From positions 1 through 64,000 of the forward strand of contig NZ_JAAXLK010000009.1 in the NCBI RefSeq assembly GCF_012641185.1: a stretch of DNA of 64,000 nucleotides, written 5' to 3'. Each line of letters starts with the position of its first letter. Positions within the stretch are counted from its first letter, which is position 1. The position numbers and the translations under genes were made by a program. Positions 26,660-34,892 of this stretch are shown piece by piece. This stretch comes from Levilactobacillus tujiorum (GTDB lineage Bacteria; Bacillota; Bacilli; Lactobacillales; Lactobacillaceae). Under the pieces are notes generated by a model. That model did no database searches. It saw only the letters and a program-made list of their open reading frames with translations, and had not been told where the DNA came from.

Positions 26660-26990
26660 CGGACTGAAACCAGTCACCTGCGGCTGGCAGAGATTCCGCC
26701 TGCGGTTAAAGGTAGTCGTTGAACTCTAGGCTGACTTGAACAGATGAAACGGCGATATTCGGTAGTAGTGGATGACCTCAACGTAGCCGTGAGTGAGCCA
26801 AATTTGAGCTCAGCCGTGGGATTTACCAAGTGATTTGCTTGGTAAATGGCGTCTTTGAGACGTGATCCTCGGCTCAAAGCGAGGTTCGAGACCGCTCTAT
26901 GGCTCGGACCGTCCTCCCCACAGCGCTCCAGCTCAAATTCGGCGAACGATAAGGCGGCAGTTTTATCCATGTTGCCTAAGCACCAAACGA
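26660..26990 (+). repeat. Dispersed intergenic repeat (copy B, module 2 with a stub of module 1)
   Basis: Begins with CACCTGCGGCTGGCAGAGAT, TTCCGCCTGC as in copy A but lacks the next 150 or so bases. It rejoins at GGTAGTCGTT and continues through module 2 with high identity (for example CGTAGCCGTGAGTGAG, GGCTCAAAGCGAGGTTCGAG). The closing helix is perfect here: AATTTGAGCT (26801-26810) with AGCTCAAATT (26930-26939). The rest of the 600-base gap before the DyP gene holds no supported gene. Confidence 0.78.
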
Positions 26991-27156
26991 AAATAAATCG
27001 TTCCTCAAACTTTCATTATCCTCACAAAGCTACTTTCGCTGTTTTACAGGCCACATAACTTTTCCGGCATTCACAAGCATCCCCGCCAACCTTTGCCCCC
27101 TCACTTGGTATACTGGTGATAACGATATTTTGTCCACACCATGAGGAGGCATTCAC

Positions 27157-28113
27157 ATGACGATGATTAATCCTGCAGCTGCACAAGATGTATATCGCGA
27201 TGCCGGTGACAACATTCAATTCACCACGTATCTCATCGACCAGACCGATATTACCAAGGACCGCGACGCATTGGCCGAATTTGCCGATCGCCTCGCCGCC
27301 ATTCAACGTAGCATGGCGATTCGGTACCCCGACGCCCACCTAAAAGTTGCCTTTGGCTTTGGCGCTACCGCCTGGCGCTTACTCTTTCCGACCGCCAGTC
27401 AACCCAAAGAACTCGTCGACTTTACCCCAATCAAGGGTCCGCGGTACACCGCTCCGGCAACCCCTGGCGACTTATTTCTACACGTCCGCGCCAAGGAACG
27501 GGCCGTCGTCTACGAAGTCATGGACCAAGCCCGCGAATTTTTACGTGACTGGACCACCGTCGTGGACGAAACGCAGGGATTCCGCTACTTTGAAGGCCGG
27601 GCCATCATTGGATTCATCGACGGCACTGAAAATCCAGCCGCTGGCGACGCAACCCAATACGCGCTGATTGGCGATGAAGATCCTGAATTCGTCAATGGTT
27701 CCTACGCTTTCGCTCAGAAATACACGCACAACATGGATGCTTGGAATGCCCTAGAGACTGGGGACCAAGAAAAGGCAATCGGTCGGCATAAATTTACCGA
27801 TCGTGAGTTAGACGACGAGGAAAAGTTACCTAACGCCCACAACCTAGCCTCACAAGACAATGACAACGGCATCGAACACAAGATTGTCCGCATGAACGTT
27901 CCTTACGGCGAACCAGGTAAAGGCATTGCCGGCACCTACTTCATCGGTTACGCGCGCCACTTCACAGTGACCCAACGTATGTTAGAGAATATGTTCACTA
28001 AGAGTGATCGCCTGCTGGACTTCAGCACGCCGGTTACCGGTAACGCCTTCTTCATTCCTTCCCGTCTTCTGCTGGAACGCATCGCAGCTGGCGAATTGTT
28101 TCCGGTAGAATAA
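27157..28113 (+). CDS. DyP-type heme peroxidase
   Basis: 318 residues. The diagnostic GxxDG motif is in IIGFIDGTENPA. It is followed by GSYAFAQKYTHNMDAW and AIGRHKFTDREL. The likely proximal heme His is in IEHKIVRMNVPYGE, and the distal Arg in FIGYARHFTVTQRML. There is no signal peptide or Tat motif, so it is cytoplasmic and of the YfeX-like class. It uses H2O2 on dyes or porphyrin-type substrates; a heme-related role is possible. GAGGAGG precedes ATG 27157, and an extended -10 (TTGGTATACT) lies at 27105-27114. No encapsulin gene is adjacent. It matters here because pyruvate oxidase makes H2O2 in the same cell. Confidence 0.88.
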   Translation: MTMINPAAAQDVYRDAGDNIQFTTYLIDQTDITKDRDALAEFADRLAAIQRSMAIRYPDAHLKVAFGFGATAWRLLFPTASQPKELVDFTPIKGPRYTAPATPGDLFLHVRAKERAVVYEVMDQAREFLRDWTTVVDETQGFRYFEGRAIIGFIDGTENPAAGDATQYALIGDEDPEFVNGSYAFAQKYTHNMDAWNALETGDQEKAIGRHKFTDRELDDEEKLPNAHNLASQDNDNGIEHKIVRMNVPYGEPGKGIAGTYFIGYARHFTVTQRMLENMFTKSDRLLDFSTPVTGNAFFIPSRLLLERIAAGELFPVE

Positions 28114-28130
28114 TCAATTTAAACCTATCG

Positions 28131-28163
28131 AAGGGCCTGGGACCACCGTCTCAGGCCCTTTCT
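28131..28163 (+). terminator. Terminator of DyP gene
   Basis: AAGGGCCTG/CAGGCCCTT stem followed by TCTACG. It is compact, 17 bases beyond the stop, with a short T-tract. Confidence 0.75.
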
Positions 28164-28237
28164 ACGCACCAAATATCCAGGGGTCGTCCTACCAGAAATA
28201 TTTTAGAATCATAACCTGACTCCCTCGGTTAAACCAT

Positions 28238-28295
28238 TGCGAGCGCATACAAATAAGTCCTAAAAATTGACCTTTCACGCTTAAGAGGGTATGTT
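28238..28295 (+). promoter_or_regulatory. Promoter and upstream palindrome of first MFS paralogue
   Basis: TTGACC (28267-28272) and TATGTT (28290-28295) are 17 bases apart. The imperfect palindrome TGCGAGCGCA at 28238-28247 ends 19 bases before the -35. The second paralogue has the same 10 bases at exactly the same distance, so this is a probable activator or co-regulator site. Confidence 0.65.
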
Positions 28296-28324
28296 AGTGG
28301 GGTTGCTATTAAGAATTTAATCTC

Positions 28325-28359
28325 GACTGGTCTGCATTACCGGGGTAATCTTACCAGTC
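28325..28359 (+). promoter_or_regulatory. Hairpin in 5' leader of first MFS paralogue
   Basis: Nested arms GACTGGT/ACCAGTC and ATTACC/GGTAAT form a stem-loop between the promoter and the ribosome site AAGGAG. There is no T-run, so it is not a terminator; it could affect mRNA stability or bind a regulator. The second paralogue lacks it. Confidence 0.5.
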
Positions 28360-28387
28360 AATCTAGACCCTAAGGAGTTGACTCATT

Positions 28388-29623
28388 TTGGACGAAGCTG
28401 AAAGAGAACAGGGACCTTGGCGCCGTAATCTCCGAGTTCTCTGGTTCTGTACGTTCGTCGCGGGGATGGCTTTTAGTGAAATCATGCCCTTCTTATCTTT
28501 ATATATCAGTAGCCTTGGTAACTACACCAAATCACAGGTTACCATGTACAGTGGCTTAGTCTACGCTGCGGATTTCTTCGTTAGCGCCATTGCTTCGCCA
28601 CTATGGGGCATGGTTGCCGATCGCAAGGGCCGTAAGCTCATGTTGCTCCGGTCGTCATTAGGAACGGCAGCCGCTATGGGCCTGATGGGCTTTGCCACTA
28701 GCGTCTGGCAACTCGTGGCCTTACGAGCATTACAAGGCGTCTTTGCCGGCTTCATTTCTAACGCACAAGCATTAGTTGCCTCACAAACGCCACGCAAACA
28801 TTCTGGGTCTTCGCTCAGCACCTTGATGACCGGGGTGACCAGTGGGATGCTGCTGGGACCCGTCATCGGTGGGGTGCTCGCGCAAATCTTCTCCATTCGC
28901 CTCACCTTCTTCATCACGGCGGGGTTACTCCTACTCACCTTCTTCATGAGCTGGGTCTTTGTGGAAGAACAATTTAAGCCAGTCAGCCAGCACCAGAGCG
29001 GGCAGCACAGCCACAACCCGCTGGCGGCCTTTCCTAACCCTAAGCTGATCCTGGTCTTGCTTTCATCGACTCTTATCGTTCAGTTTGGGAATATTTCGAT
29101 CTCTCCTATTATCAGTTTGTATGTCAAAGAACTCATGCACAACGTGGGCCCCATTACCGTGGTCGCCGGGGTTATCGCCGCACTACCGGGGATCTCTAAC
29201 ATTATTGCCGCACCACGGTTAGGCCGCTACGGCGATCATCACGGTTCCGGTAAGGTCCTCCTGTTTGGCTACATTTTCGCCACCATCATGTACCTACCGC
29301 AAGGGTTCGTCACCAGTGTCTGGATGCTCGGAATCCTACGCTTCATGATTGGGATTTCGGATGGCGCACTGTTCCCCGAAATTCAAACGCTGTTGACCAA
29401 GAACTCCCCCGTGGAATTAACGTCAACGGTCTTTAGCTGGAATCAGTCCTTCCAGTCCATTGGCAACATGCTGGGATCCTTGCTCGGCGGGTGGATCGCC
29501 GGTATCTTCAATTACAATGCCGTTTTCATCTCGACTGCCCTATTGATGCTCATCAACCTTGCCCTGGTCTGGTGGCTCGTCCCAGAAATTCGCAAGCCCC
29601 AGATTCAGGTTGCCAACGATTAA
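28388..29623 (+). CDS. MFS multidrug exporter, PmrA-like (first of tandem pair)
   Basis: 411 residues and 12 helices, DHA1 type. Motif A is GMVADRKGRKLML after helix 2. Motif C of antiporters is GMLLGPVIGGVLA in helix 5. The overall look resembles Gram-positive PmrA/NorA-type efflux pumps. The start is TTG 28388, ten bases after AAGGAG. The second copy, at 29773-30996, shares most of the sequence (for example the identical motif A and the stretch LYVKELMHNVGPIT). They differ mainly in the central loop and C-terminus, so this is an older duplication, not a recent one. The substrates of the two may differ. Confidence 0.87.
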   Translation: MDEAEREQGPWRRNLRVLWFCTFVAGMAFSEIMPFLSLYISSLGNYTKSQVTMYSGLVYAADFFVSAIASPLWGMVADRKGRKLMLLRSSLGTAAAMGLMGFATSVWQLVALRALQGVFAGFISNAQALVASQTPRKHSGSSLSTLMTGVTSGMLLGPVIGGVLAQIFSIRLTFFITAGLLLLTFFMSWVFVEEQFKPVSQHQSGQHSHNPLAAFPNPKLILVLLSSTLIVQFGNISISPIISLYVKELMHNVGPITVVAGVIAALPGISNIIAAPRLGRYGDHHGSGKVLLFGYIFATIMYLPQGFVTSVWMLGILRFMIGISDGALFPEIQTLLTKNSPVELTSTVFSWNQSFQSIGNMLGSLLGGWIAGIFNYNAVFISTALLMLINLALVWWLVPEIRKPQIQVAND

Positions 29624-29664
29624 TGGACGACTAACCGCCCCGTATTTCACGGTTAATTAACTGG

Positions 29665-29722
29665 TGCGAGCGCAAAAAAATTGCTGATAGTCATTGACGT
29701 TTCGCGGTTTGCGCGGTATGTT
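29665..29722 (+). promoter_or_regulatory. Promoter and upstream palindrome of second MFS paralogue
   Basis: TTGACG (29694-29699) and TATGTT (29717-29722) are 17 bases apart. TGCGAGCGCA at 29665-29674 again ends 19 bases before the -35, as in the first copy. Between these points the two regions have diverged. Confidence 0.65.
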
Positions 29723-29746
29723 GATGACAATATCAGCAATTTTTTT
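29674..29746. terminator. Promoter-enclosing inverted repeat between MFS paralogues
   Basis: Perfect 16-bp arms (29674-29689 and 29731-29746, core TTGCTGATA/TATCAGCAA with seven A or T at the ends) enclose the -35 and -10 of the second gene. A transcript reading through from the first gene would form this stem followed by T and stop. A transcript starting at the internal promoter carries only the second arm and would not. It is thus probably an insulating terminator. Confidence 0.65.
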
Positions 29747-29772
29747 ATGTTCAACTAAGGAGTTGACCCATT

Positions 29773-30996
29773 GTGGATGATGCCCAAGAGACGCAGACTC
29801 TCTGGCGGCGGAACCTCCACATTCTGTGGTTCTGTTCGTTTATCGTTGGCATGGCTTTCAGCGAAATCATGCCGTTTCTTTCACTCTACGTGAGCAGTCT
29901 CGGTCATTACACCAAAGCACAAGTCACCATGTACAGCGGCCTCGTCTACGCCGCTGATTTTTTCGTTGGCGCCATCGCCGCACCGCTGTGGGGCATGGTC
30001 GCCGATCGCAAGGGCCGCAAGCTCATGTTGCTACGCACATCGCTGGGGATTGCCGTTGCCATGGGACTCATGGGCCTAGCGACGCACGTCTGGCAACTCA
30101 TCGCTCTGCGCTCCTTACAAGGGGTCTTCGCCGGATACATCCCCAACGCCCAAGCATTGATTGCTGCGCAGACGCCGCGTAAATATTCCGGGGCCGCGCT
30201 AAGCACCCTCACCACTGGCGGCACTAGCGGTAATCTGCTGGGACCCATCGTCGGGGGCGTGCTCGCCCAAATCTTCTCCATTCGCATGACCTTCTTTGTG
30301 ACGGCCACCCTACTTCTGACGACCTTCGTCCTCAGTTGGGTCCTCGTTAAAGAAGATTTCAAACCAGCACCTAAACCCACGCACGCGGCCAAACGCACCA
30401 ATCGCCTTATGGCTGTGCCCAACCTAAAACTCATTGTCTTACTGCTAAGTTCCACCATGTTCGTTCAGTTCGGCAATACGTCAATCTCACCAATTATTAG
30501 TCTGTACGTCAAAGAACTCATGCACAACGTGGGACCGATCACCATTGTTGCCGGTATTTTAGCAGCCTTACCAGGAATTTCTAACATCATCGCTGCCCCG
30601 CGGCTCGGTCGCTACGGTGACCACCACGGCTCCGGTCGCGTCCTACTCTTCGGCTACATCTTCGCGACCATCATGTACTTCCCACAAGGATTCGTGACCA
30701 GCGTCTGGTTACTGGGGATACTACGCTTTATGATCGGTATTTCTGACGGGGCGCTGTTCCCGGAGATTCAGACACTACTTACTAAAAATACGCCCGTGGC
30801 CCTGACATCCACGGTCTTCAGTTGGAATCAATCGTTTCAATCAATTGGTAACATGTTGGGCGCCCTACTCGGCGGTTGGCTCGCCGGCATCTTTAATTAC
30901 AACGCTGTCTTCTTCTCAACCGCGCTACTAATGCTACTCAACCTAGCCCTGCTCTGGTGGCTAGCCCCGGAAATCAGGCGTCCAGCCACGGCTTAA
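29773..30996 (+). CDS. MFS multidrug exporter, PmrA-like (second of tandem pair)
   Basis: 407 residues, 12 helices, motif A GMVADRKGRKLML and motif C LLGPIVGGVLA. It is clearly paralogous to the preceding gene along its full length. The start is GTG 29773 with the same AAGGAG-N10-start layout as the first copy, so even the leader was duplicated. It has its own promoter, and a promoter-enclosing stem separates it from the first gene. The central cytoplasmic loop (KEDFKPAPKPTHAAKRTN) and C-terminal tail are the most diverged parts. No regulator gene is adjacent. Confidence 0.87.
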   Translation: MDDAQETQTLWRRNLHILWFCSFIVGMAFSEIMPFLSLYVSSLGHYTKAQVTMYSGLVYAADFFVGAIAAPLWGMVADRKGRKLMLLRTSLGIAVAMGLMGLATHVWQLIALRSLQGVFAGYIPNAQALIAAQTPRKYSGAALSTLTTGGTSGNLLGPIVGGVLAQIFSIRMTFFVTATLLLTTFVLSWVLVKEDFKPAPKPTHAAKRTNRLMAVPNLKLIVLLLSSTMFVQFGNTSISPIISLYVKELMHNVGPITIVAGILAALPGISNIIAAPRLGRYGDHHGSGRVLLFGYIFATIMYFPQGFVTSVWLLGILRFMIGISDGALFPEIQTLLTKNTPVALTSTVFSWNQSFQSIGNMLGALLGGWLAGIFNYNAVFFSTALLMLLNLALLWWLAPEIRRPATA

Positions 30997-31003
30997 CGTA
31001 AAG

Positions 31004-31182
31004 AGAGTGGGATAAAAGGCGATTAGCTGGCGAGCACTAAGGCTGATAACCGAATAATCCCGGGTCTAGATTGTTTGGTTAGCAGTTTTAAGCGGAACCA
31101 GCCGCCTTCTAGCGCACGTTTCGACAATGTAAATTTGGATATAGAAATGGGTCTGGGGCTCTTATCCCAGGCCCTTAAATGT
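31004..31182 (+). ncRNA. Structured intergenic element with alternative pairings (possible ncRNA)
   Basis: TGGGATAA (31008-31015) can pair with TTATCCCA (31162-31169) across about 150 bases. The second arm can instead form a local hairpin GGGTCTGGG/CCCAGGCCC (about 31150-31179), which looks like the terminator of the second MFS gene. The two pairings exclude one another. Elements beginning GAGTGGGATAA and ending TTATCCCAGGCCC are, to my knowledge, common between genes in this bacterial group. The function is unknown. It may simply be a terminator with a long loop. Confidence 0.45.
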
Positions 31183-31208
31183 CTCTAGCTGGGCCCAATG
31201 TAGCCACT

Positions 31209-31682
31209 TTAGCCCGCAACCCGCGCATCAAATAGCGGATCAACTTCAGCTGGAGCTGGCATGACGCCCAGTAAGGCCCTCAGACTGCCCAGTCCTTCGA
31301 CCAAGTCAGTGGTCATTCCCGCCGTTAACAACAATTGCCGAGCGGCTCGGACGTCTCGAGGCAAGCCCTCCATCTCATCGGTTCGGCTCACCAATACTCT
31401 GGGAATCATGACGGCACGGGCAGCCGTCACCACGGTTTTGACCGTCTCGACCAGATGAATGGTTGGGGCTAAAGCGACGACCAGGTCCTGATCGAGCATA
31501 GCGGCGCTCAGACCGCCTTCATCCAAGGCTTCCTCAGTGAAACCCGTGACGGCCTCAGGGAGCGTCACTTGGCTAGGCGTATAAACGGTTAAATTAAGGG
31601 TGGGGTCCGCACTAAGCTGGCGAACAAAGGTCTGGCTCGCAGCGTCTAACGGTCCAGCAATCAGTATTCGTTTCAAGTTCAT
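31209..31682 (-). CDS. Hypothetical protein, Rossmann-like N-terminus, 157 aa
   Basis: Starts MNLKRILIAGPLDAASQTF and runs through a second strand, LNLTVYTPSQVTL. A later stretch, DQDLVVALAP, sits where NmrA/SDR-type NAD(P)-binding proteins have their nucleotide site. It is shorter than those proteins (usually over 200 residues) and lacks their catalytic Tyr-Lys motif, so it is either a reduced member or unrelated. GAAAGGAAG precedes ATG 31682. It is a single gene convergent with the MFS tandem. Confidence 0.6.
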   Translation of the reverse strand: MNLKRILIAGPLDAASQTFVRQLSADPTLNLTVYTPSQVTLPEAVTGFTEEALDEGGLSAAMLDQDLVVALAPTIHLVETVKTVVTAARAVMIPRVLVSRTDEMEGLPRDVRAARQLLLTAGMTTDLVEGLGSLRALLGVMPAPAEVDPLFDARVAG

Positions 31683-31945
31683 AACTTCCTTTCGATTTAA
31701 CTGATAAAAAGATTATACTGGGTTAGAGTAAGTCTAAGGCAACCTCTTTTTTTAATTTAGCCAATTTAATTTTAGGCCCACCCTTTTCTCCTCAATAAGT
31801 CATTCCTTATTAAAAAGAACGCTAGGTATGTTATGCTTAAATTGGTGACGGGCCGAAAAAAAGCAGCCGGTGGTCAGCCGTGAGTCTAATCACCAAGTAA
31901 GCTGTTACACACCCGCGGATTATCAACACCGGCAATAGTTTTCTT
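31683..31945. other. Intergenic region upstream of opu operon
   Basis: A+T-rich sequence with several short T and A runs. A CAACCTCTTTTTTTAAT stretch at about 31740 could end a transcript but lacks a clear stem. I see no supported gene; the small minus-strand frame across 31837-32103 runs through the opu promoter and lacks a ribosome site. Confidence 0.5.
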
Positions 31946-31974
31946 TTGGAAAATACGCGTAAATCGTGTACAAT
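31946..31974 (+). promoter_or_regulatory. opuC operon promoter
   Basis: TTGGAA (31946-31951) and TACAAT (31969-31974) with a 17-base spacer. The leader to the opuCA start is about 140 bases long, enough for post-transcriptional control. Confidence 0.65.
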
Positions 31975-32121
31975 AACTATGTTAATCAACACCCATTTAA
32001 CCAAATACGATCGGATTCCAAATTGTCTCACCTTGCGTGTGCCGCTTTGGCATGCCGATCGTTCTTTTATATTTCTGGCACTTTTACAGAAGTGTGACAC
32101 CATTACACAGGAGGTTAATCT

Positions 32122-33327
32122 ATGCTACTTTCAATGGAACATCTACGTAAGGAATATCCCAATGGTAAAATTGCCGTTGACGACTTCAACTTACAAGTCG
32201 ACCGCGGGGAATTTATCTCCTTCATCGGAACGTCTGGTTCAGGAAAGACCACGACCATGCGGATGATCAATCGCATGCTCAACCAGACTTCGGGAACCAT
32301 CAAGATTGATGGTGAGGATATCTCCCAGATGGATCCTGTCAAGCTACGGCGCTCCATTGGCTACGTTATTCAAAATATCGGGCTGATGCCGCACATGACC
32401 ATCCAAGAAAACATTGAGATCGTCCCTAAGTTACTGGGCTGGTCCAAAGAAAAACGTGCCGAACAAGCTAAAAAAATGATCAACTTGGCCCAATTGCCAG
32501 AGGAAATGCTGCAACGCTACCCTGGTGAGCTTTCTGGTGGGCAGCAACAACGGATCGGGGTCGTTCGGGCCCTCGCGGCTGACCAAGAAATCATTCTGAT
32601 GGACGAACCCTTTGGGGCATTGGACCCCATCACGCGGGAATCCCTGCAGGACTTGGTCAAACATTTGCAAGAAGATCTGGGCAAGACCTTTATCTTCGTG
32701 ACTCACGACATGGATGAAGCTCTCCATTTGTCTACTCGCGTGGTCATCATGAGCCACGGGAAGCAAGTTCAGGTAGACACACCGGAAAACATTCTCCGGC
32801 ATCCTGCCAACGAGTTCGTGACTAACTTGATTGGGGAAGAACGCCTGATTAGAGCGCAACCGAACATCCTCTCCGTTAGTCAGATCATGTTGAAGAACCC
32901 AGCAGCGATTACCCCTGACAAAACATTGGATGACGCTATCGACCTCATGCATGAACGGCGAGTGGATACGCTGCTGGTTACGGACGCAGACGACGTCCTT
33001 CAAGGCTACGTTGATTTGGATGACATTAACCGGATCACGGACGCCACGACGCCGGTCAGTCGTTTTACGAATAAAGAGGTCTTCTACGTCCAAGCCAACG
33101 CCTTGATCGGCGACACGGTTGATCGGATTCTGAAACAGGGGGTTAAAAACGTTCCCGTTGTCGACGCCAAGAAGCATTTGGTCGGTATCGTCACTAGAAC
33201 CGCGTTAGTTGATATCGTTTACGATGCCTTACGTGGTGCACCAGCGACCGATGAAGAACCCGCTTCACCAATTAATGCCGACATTCACGCTGCCGCAACT
33301 CATGAAGGGGGCGAATCATCACAATGA
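32122..33327 (+). CDS. opuCA: Glycine betaine/carnitine/choline ABC transporter, ATP-binding subunit
   Basis: 401 residues. The ABC domain (about 1-235) has Walker A GTSGSGKT, signature [15 protein letters not shown], Walker [14 protein letters not shown] and HDMDEA. Two CBS domains (about 250-370) follow, as in OpuA/OpuC ATPases, where they sense ionic strength or cyclic di-AMP. It energises uptake of compatible solutes during osmotic stress. ACAGGAGG precedes ATG 32122. It is the first gene of four in the order ATPase, permease, binding protein, permease. The next gene starts within its last codons (4-base overlap). Confidence 0.93.
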   Translation: MLLSMEHLRKEYPNGKIAVDDFNLQVDRGEFISFIGTSGSGKTTTMRMINRMLNQTSGTIKIDGEDISQMDPVKLRRSIGYVIQNIGLMPHMTIQENIEIVPKLLGWSKEKRAEQAKKMINLAQLPEEMLQRYPGELSGGQQQRIGVVRALAADQEIILMDEPFGALDPITRESLQDLVKHLQEDLGKTFIFVTHDMDEALHLSTRVVIMSHGKQVQVDTPENILRHPANEFVTNLIGEERLIRAQPNILSVSQIMLKNPAAITPDKTLDDAIDLMHERRVDTLLVTDADDVLQGYVDLDDINRITDATTPVSRFTNKEVFYVQANALIGDTVDRILKQGVKNVPVVDAKKHLVGIVTRTALVDIVYDALRGAPATDEEPASPINADIHAAATHEGGESSQ

Positions 33328-33950
33328 TTCACTTCTTACAAGTTTATGGCATGCAGATGATCGATAAGACCGGCCAACACCTTTACATTTCGGCTGCGGC
33401 CCTGCTCTTAGGGATCATTGTCGCAGTGCCCCTGGGAATTCTACTCACGCGGATGAAGCACGGTGCCAACGCGGTGATCACGCTTGCCGGTGTACTGCAG
33501 ACTATCCCAGCCATGGCCCTATTAGCCATGATGATTCCCATCTTCGGGATTGGGTCCACGCCAGCCATTGTGGCGCTGTTCATCTACTCTCTGTTGCCAA
33601 TCCTGCGTAACACTTACTTGGGCATGGAGGGCGTTTCCCCCACTGTCCGGGACGCCGCGAAAGGGATGGGGATGACCTGGTGGCAATCCATGATTCGCGC
33701 CGAGATTCCTTTGGCCGCTCCCGTGATTATGTCCGGGATTCGCCTGTCCGCGACCTACGTCATTGCATGGGCAACGCTGGCTTCTTATATTGGTGCCGGT
33801 GGTCTAGGTGACTTCATCTTTAACGGTTTGAACCTCTACCGCTCAGATCTAATCTTGGGTGGGTCCATTCCCGTTATTTTGCTTGCCTTAATCGTCGACT
33901 ATTTGTTAGGTAAATTGGAAAACACCGTGACACCACGGCAATTACGATAG
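33324..33950 (+). CDS. opuCB: Osmolyte ABC transporter permease (first)
   Basis: 208 residues with about five helices. The cytoplasmic EAA-type loop is [31 protein letters not shown], which docks on the ATPase. The ending [14 protein letters not shown] is typical of OpuCB/ProW proteins. It overlaps opuCA by four bases (ATGA), so it is translationally coupled. It forms the membrane channel with the second permease. Confidence 0.92.
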   Translation: MIHFLQVYGMQMIDKTGQHLYISAAALLLGIIVAVPLGILLTRMKHGANAVITLAGVLQTIPAMALLAMMIPIFGIGSTPAIVALFIYSLLPILRNTYLGMEGVSPTVRDAAKGMGMTWWQSMIRAEIPLAAPVIMSGIRLSATYVIAWATLASYIGAGGLGDFIFNGLNLYRSDLILGGSIPVILLALIVDYLLGKLENTVTPRQLR

Positions 33951-33960
33951 GAGGTCCGTC

Positions 33961-34890
33961 ATGCGAAAACATTTACGTCAATGGCTAGCCGGACTCCTGT
34001 TAGTCATCGTGCTCTTACCCCTCGGGGGCTGTAGTCTTCCCGGTCTGAGTGGTTCTGGCAACAATACCGTCCGAATCGCGTCGCAAAACACGACCGAGCA
34101 GCAGATCATGGCTTATATGATTCAAGGCATGATCGGCCACTACACCGACCTCGATTCAACTATTATCAATAACCTCGGTTCCGGAAATGTTAGTTTTAAC
34201 GCCTTAAAGAACGACAACGCTGATATTTCTTCCATTCGCTTCAACGGGACCGATTTAACAACCGTTCTGAATGAAAAATTCGAACGTGATCCCGCCAAGG
34301 TTAAGTCGACCGTTACCCAAGAGTTTAAGGATCGTTATCACATGACTTATTTCAAAACTTACGGGTTCGCCGATACTTACGCGTGGATGGTTAAGAAGAG
34401 TTACGCCAAGAAACACCACTTAAAGACGGTCAGCGACCTGAAGAAGCTGGCGCCTAACATGCGTGTCGGCATTGACCAAATCTGGCAAAACCGTCCTGGG
34501 GATGGCTATCCTGCCTTCCAGAAGGACTACGGCTTTAGCTTCGGCACCGTTTATCCGATGCAGGTTGGGTTACTTTACGATGCCCTTTCCGCGGGTAAGA
34601 TGGATGCCATTCTAGGGTACTCCACCGATGGTCGGGTCGGCAGTTATGACCTTACCATCTTGAAGGATGACCGGAACTTCTTCCCACCTTATGATGGGAG
34701 TCCAGTCGCTACCGATGCTATCTTGAAGCAACACCCTGAATTAAAGTCTGTCTTGAACCGCTTGGTCGGCAAGATTTCTTTGAAGACCATGCAAGAGCTG
34801 AACTATAAGGTTGATGATCAATTGGAAGAACCACAAACCGTGGCCACCGATTTCTTGAAGCAACACCACTACTTTGAAGGGGGGAACTAG
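33961..34890 (+). CDS. opuCC: Osmolyte-binding lipoprotein
   Basis: 309 residues. The lipoprotein signal is basic MRKHLRQ, hydrophobic LAGLLLVIVLLPL and lipobox LGGC, with the lipidated Cys near residue 24. The mature part is a type II periplasmic-binding fold (OpuAC/QAT family): VRIASQNTTEQQIMAYMIQGM, NLGSGNVSFNAL, TYAWMVKKSYAKKHHLKTVSDL. It captures glycine betaine, carnitine or choline outside the membrane. The gene starts 10 bases after opuCB, behind TAGGAGGTC. Confidence 0.92.
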   Translation: MRKHLRQWLAGLLLVIVLLPLGGCSLPGLSGSGNNTVRIASQNTTEQQIMAYMIQGMIGHYTDLDSTIINNLGSGNVSFNALKNDNADISSIRFNGTDLTTVLNEKFERDPAKVKSTVTQEFKDRYHMTYFKTYGFADTYAWMVKKSYAKKHHLKTVSDLKKLAPNMRVGIDQIWQNRPGDGYPAFQKDYGFSFGTVYPMQVGLLYDALSAGKMDAILGYSTDGRVGSYDLTILKDDRNFFPPYDGSPVATDAILKQHPELKSVLNRLVGKISLKTMQELNYKVDDQLEEPQTVATDFLKQHHYFEGGN

Positions 34891-34892
34891 GC

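Noticed and set aside
31837-32103. 88-codon minus-strand frame in the opuC leader
   Set aside because: It runs through the opuC promoter, has no ribosome site, and its product looks like random translation of A+T-rich DNA.
32431-33177. 248-codon minus-strand frame opposite opuCA
   Set aside because: It lies wholly within the opposite strand of a clear ATPase gene, has no ribosome site and no recognisable motif; it is a shadow of opuCA codon bias.
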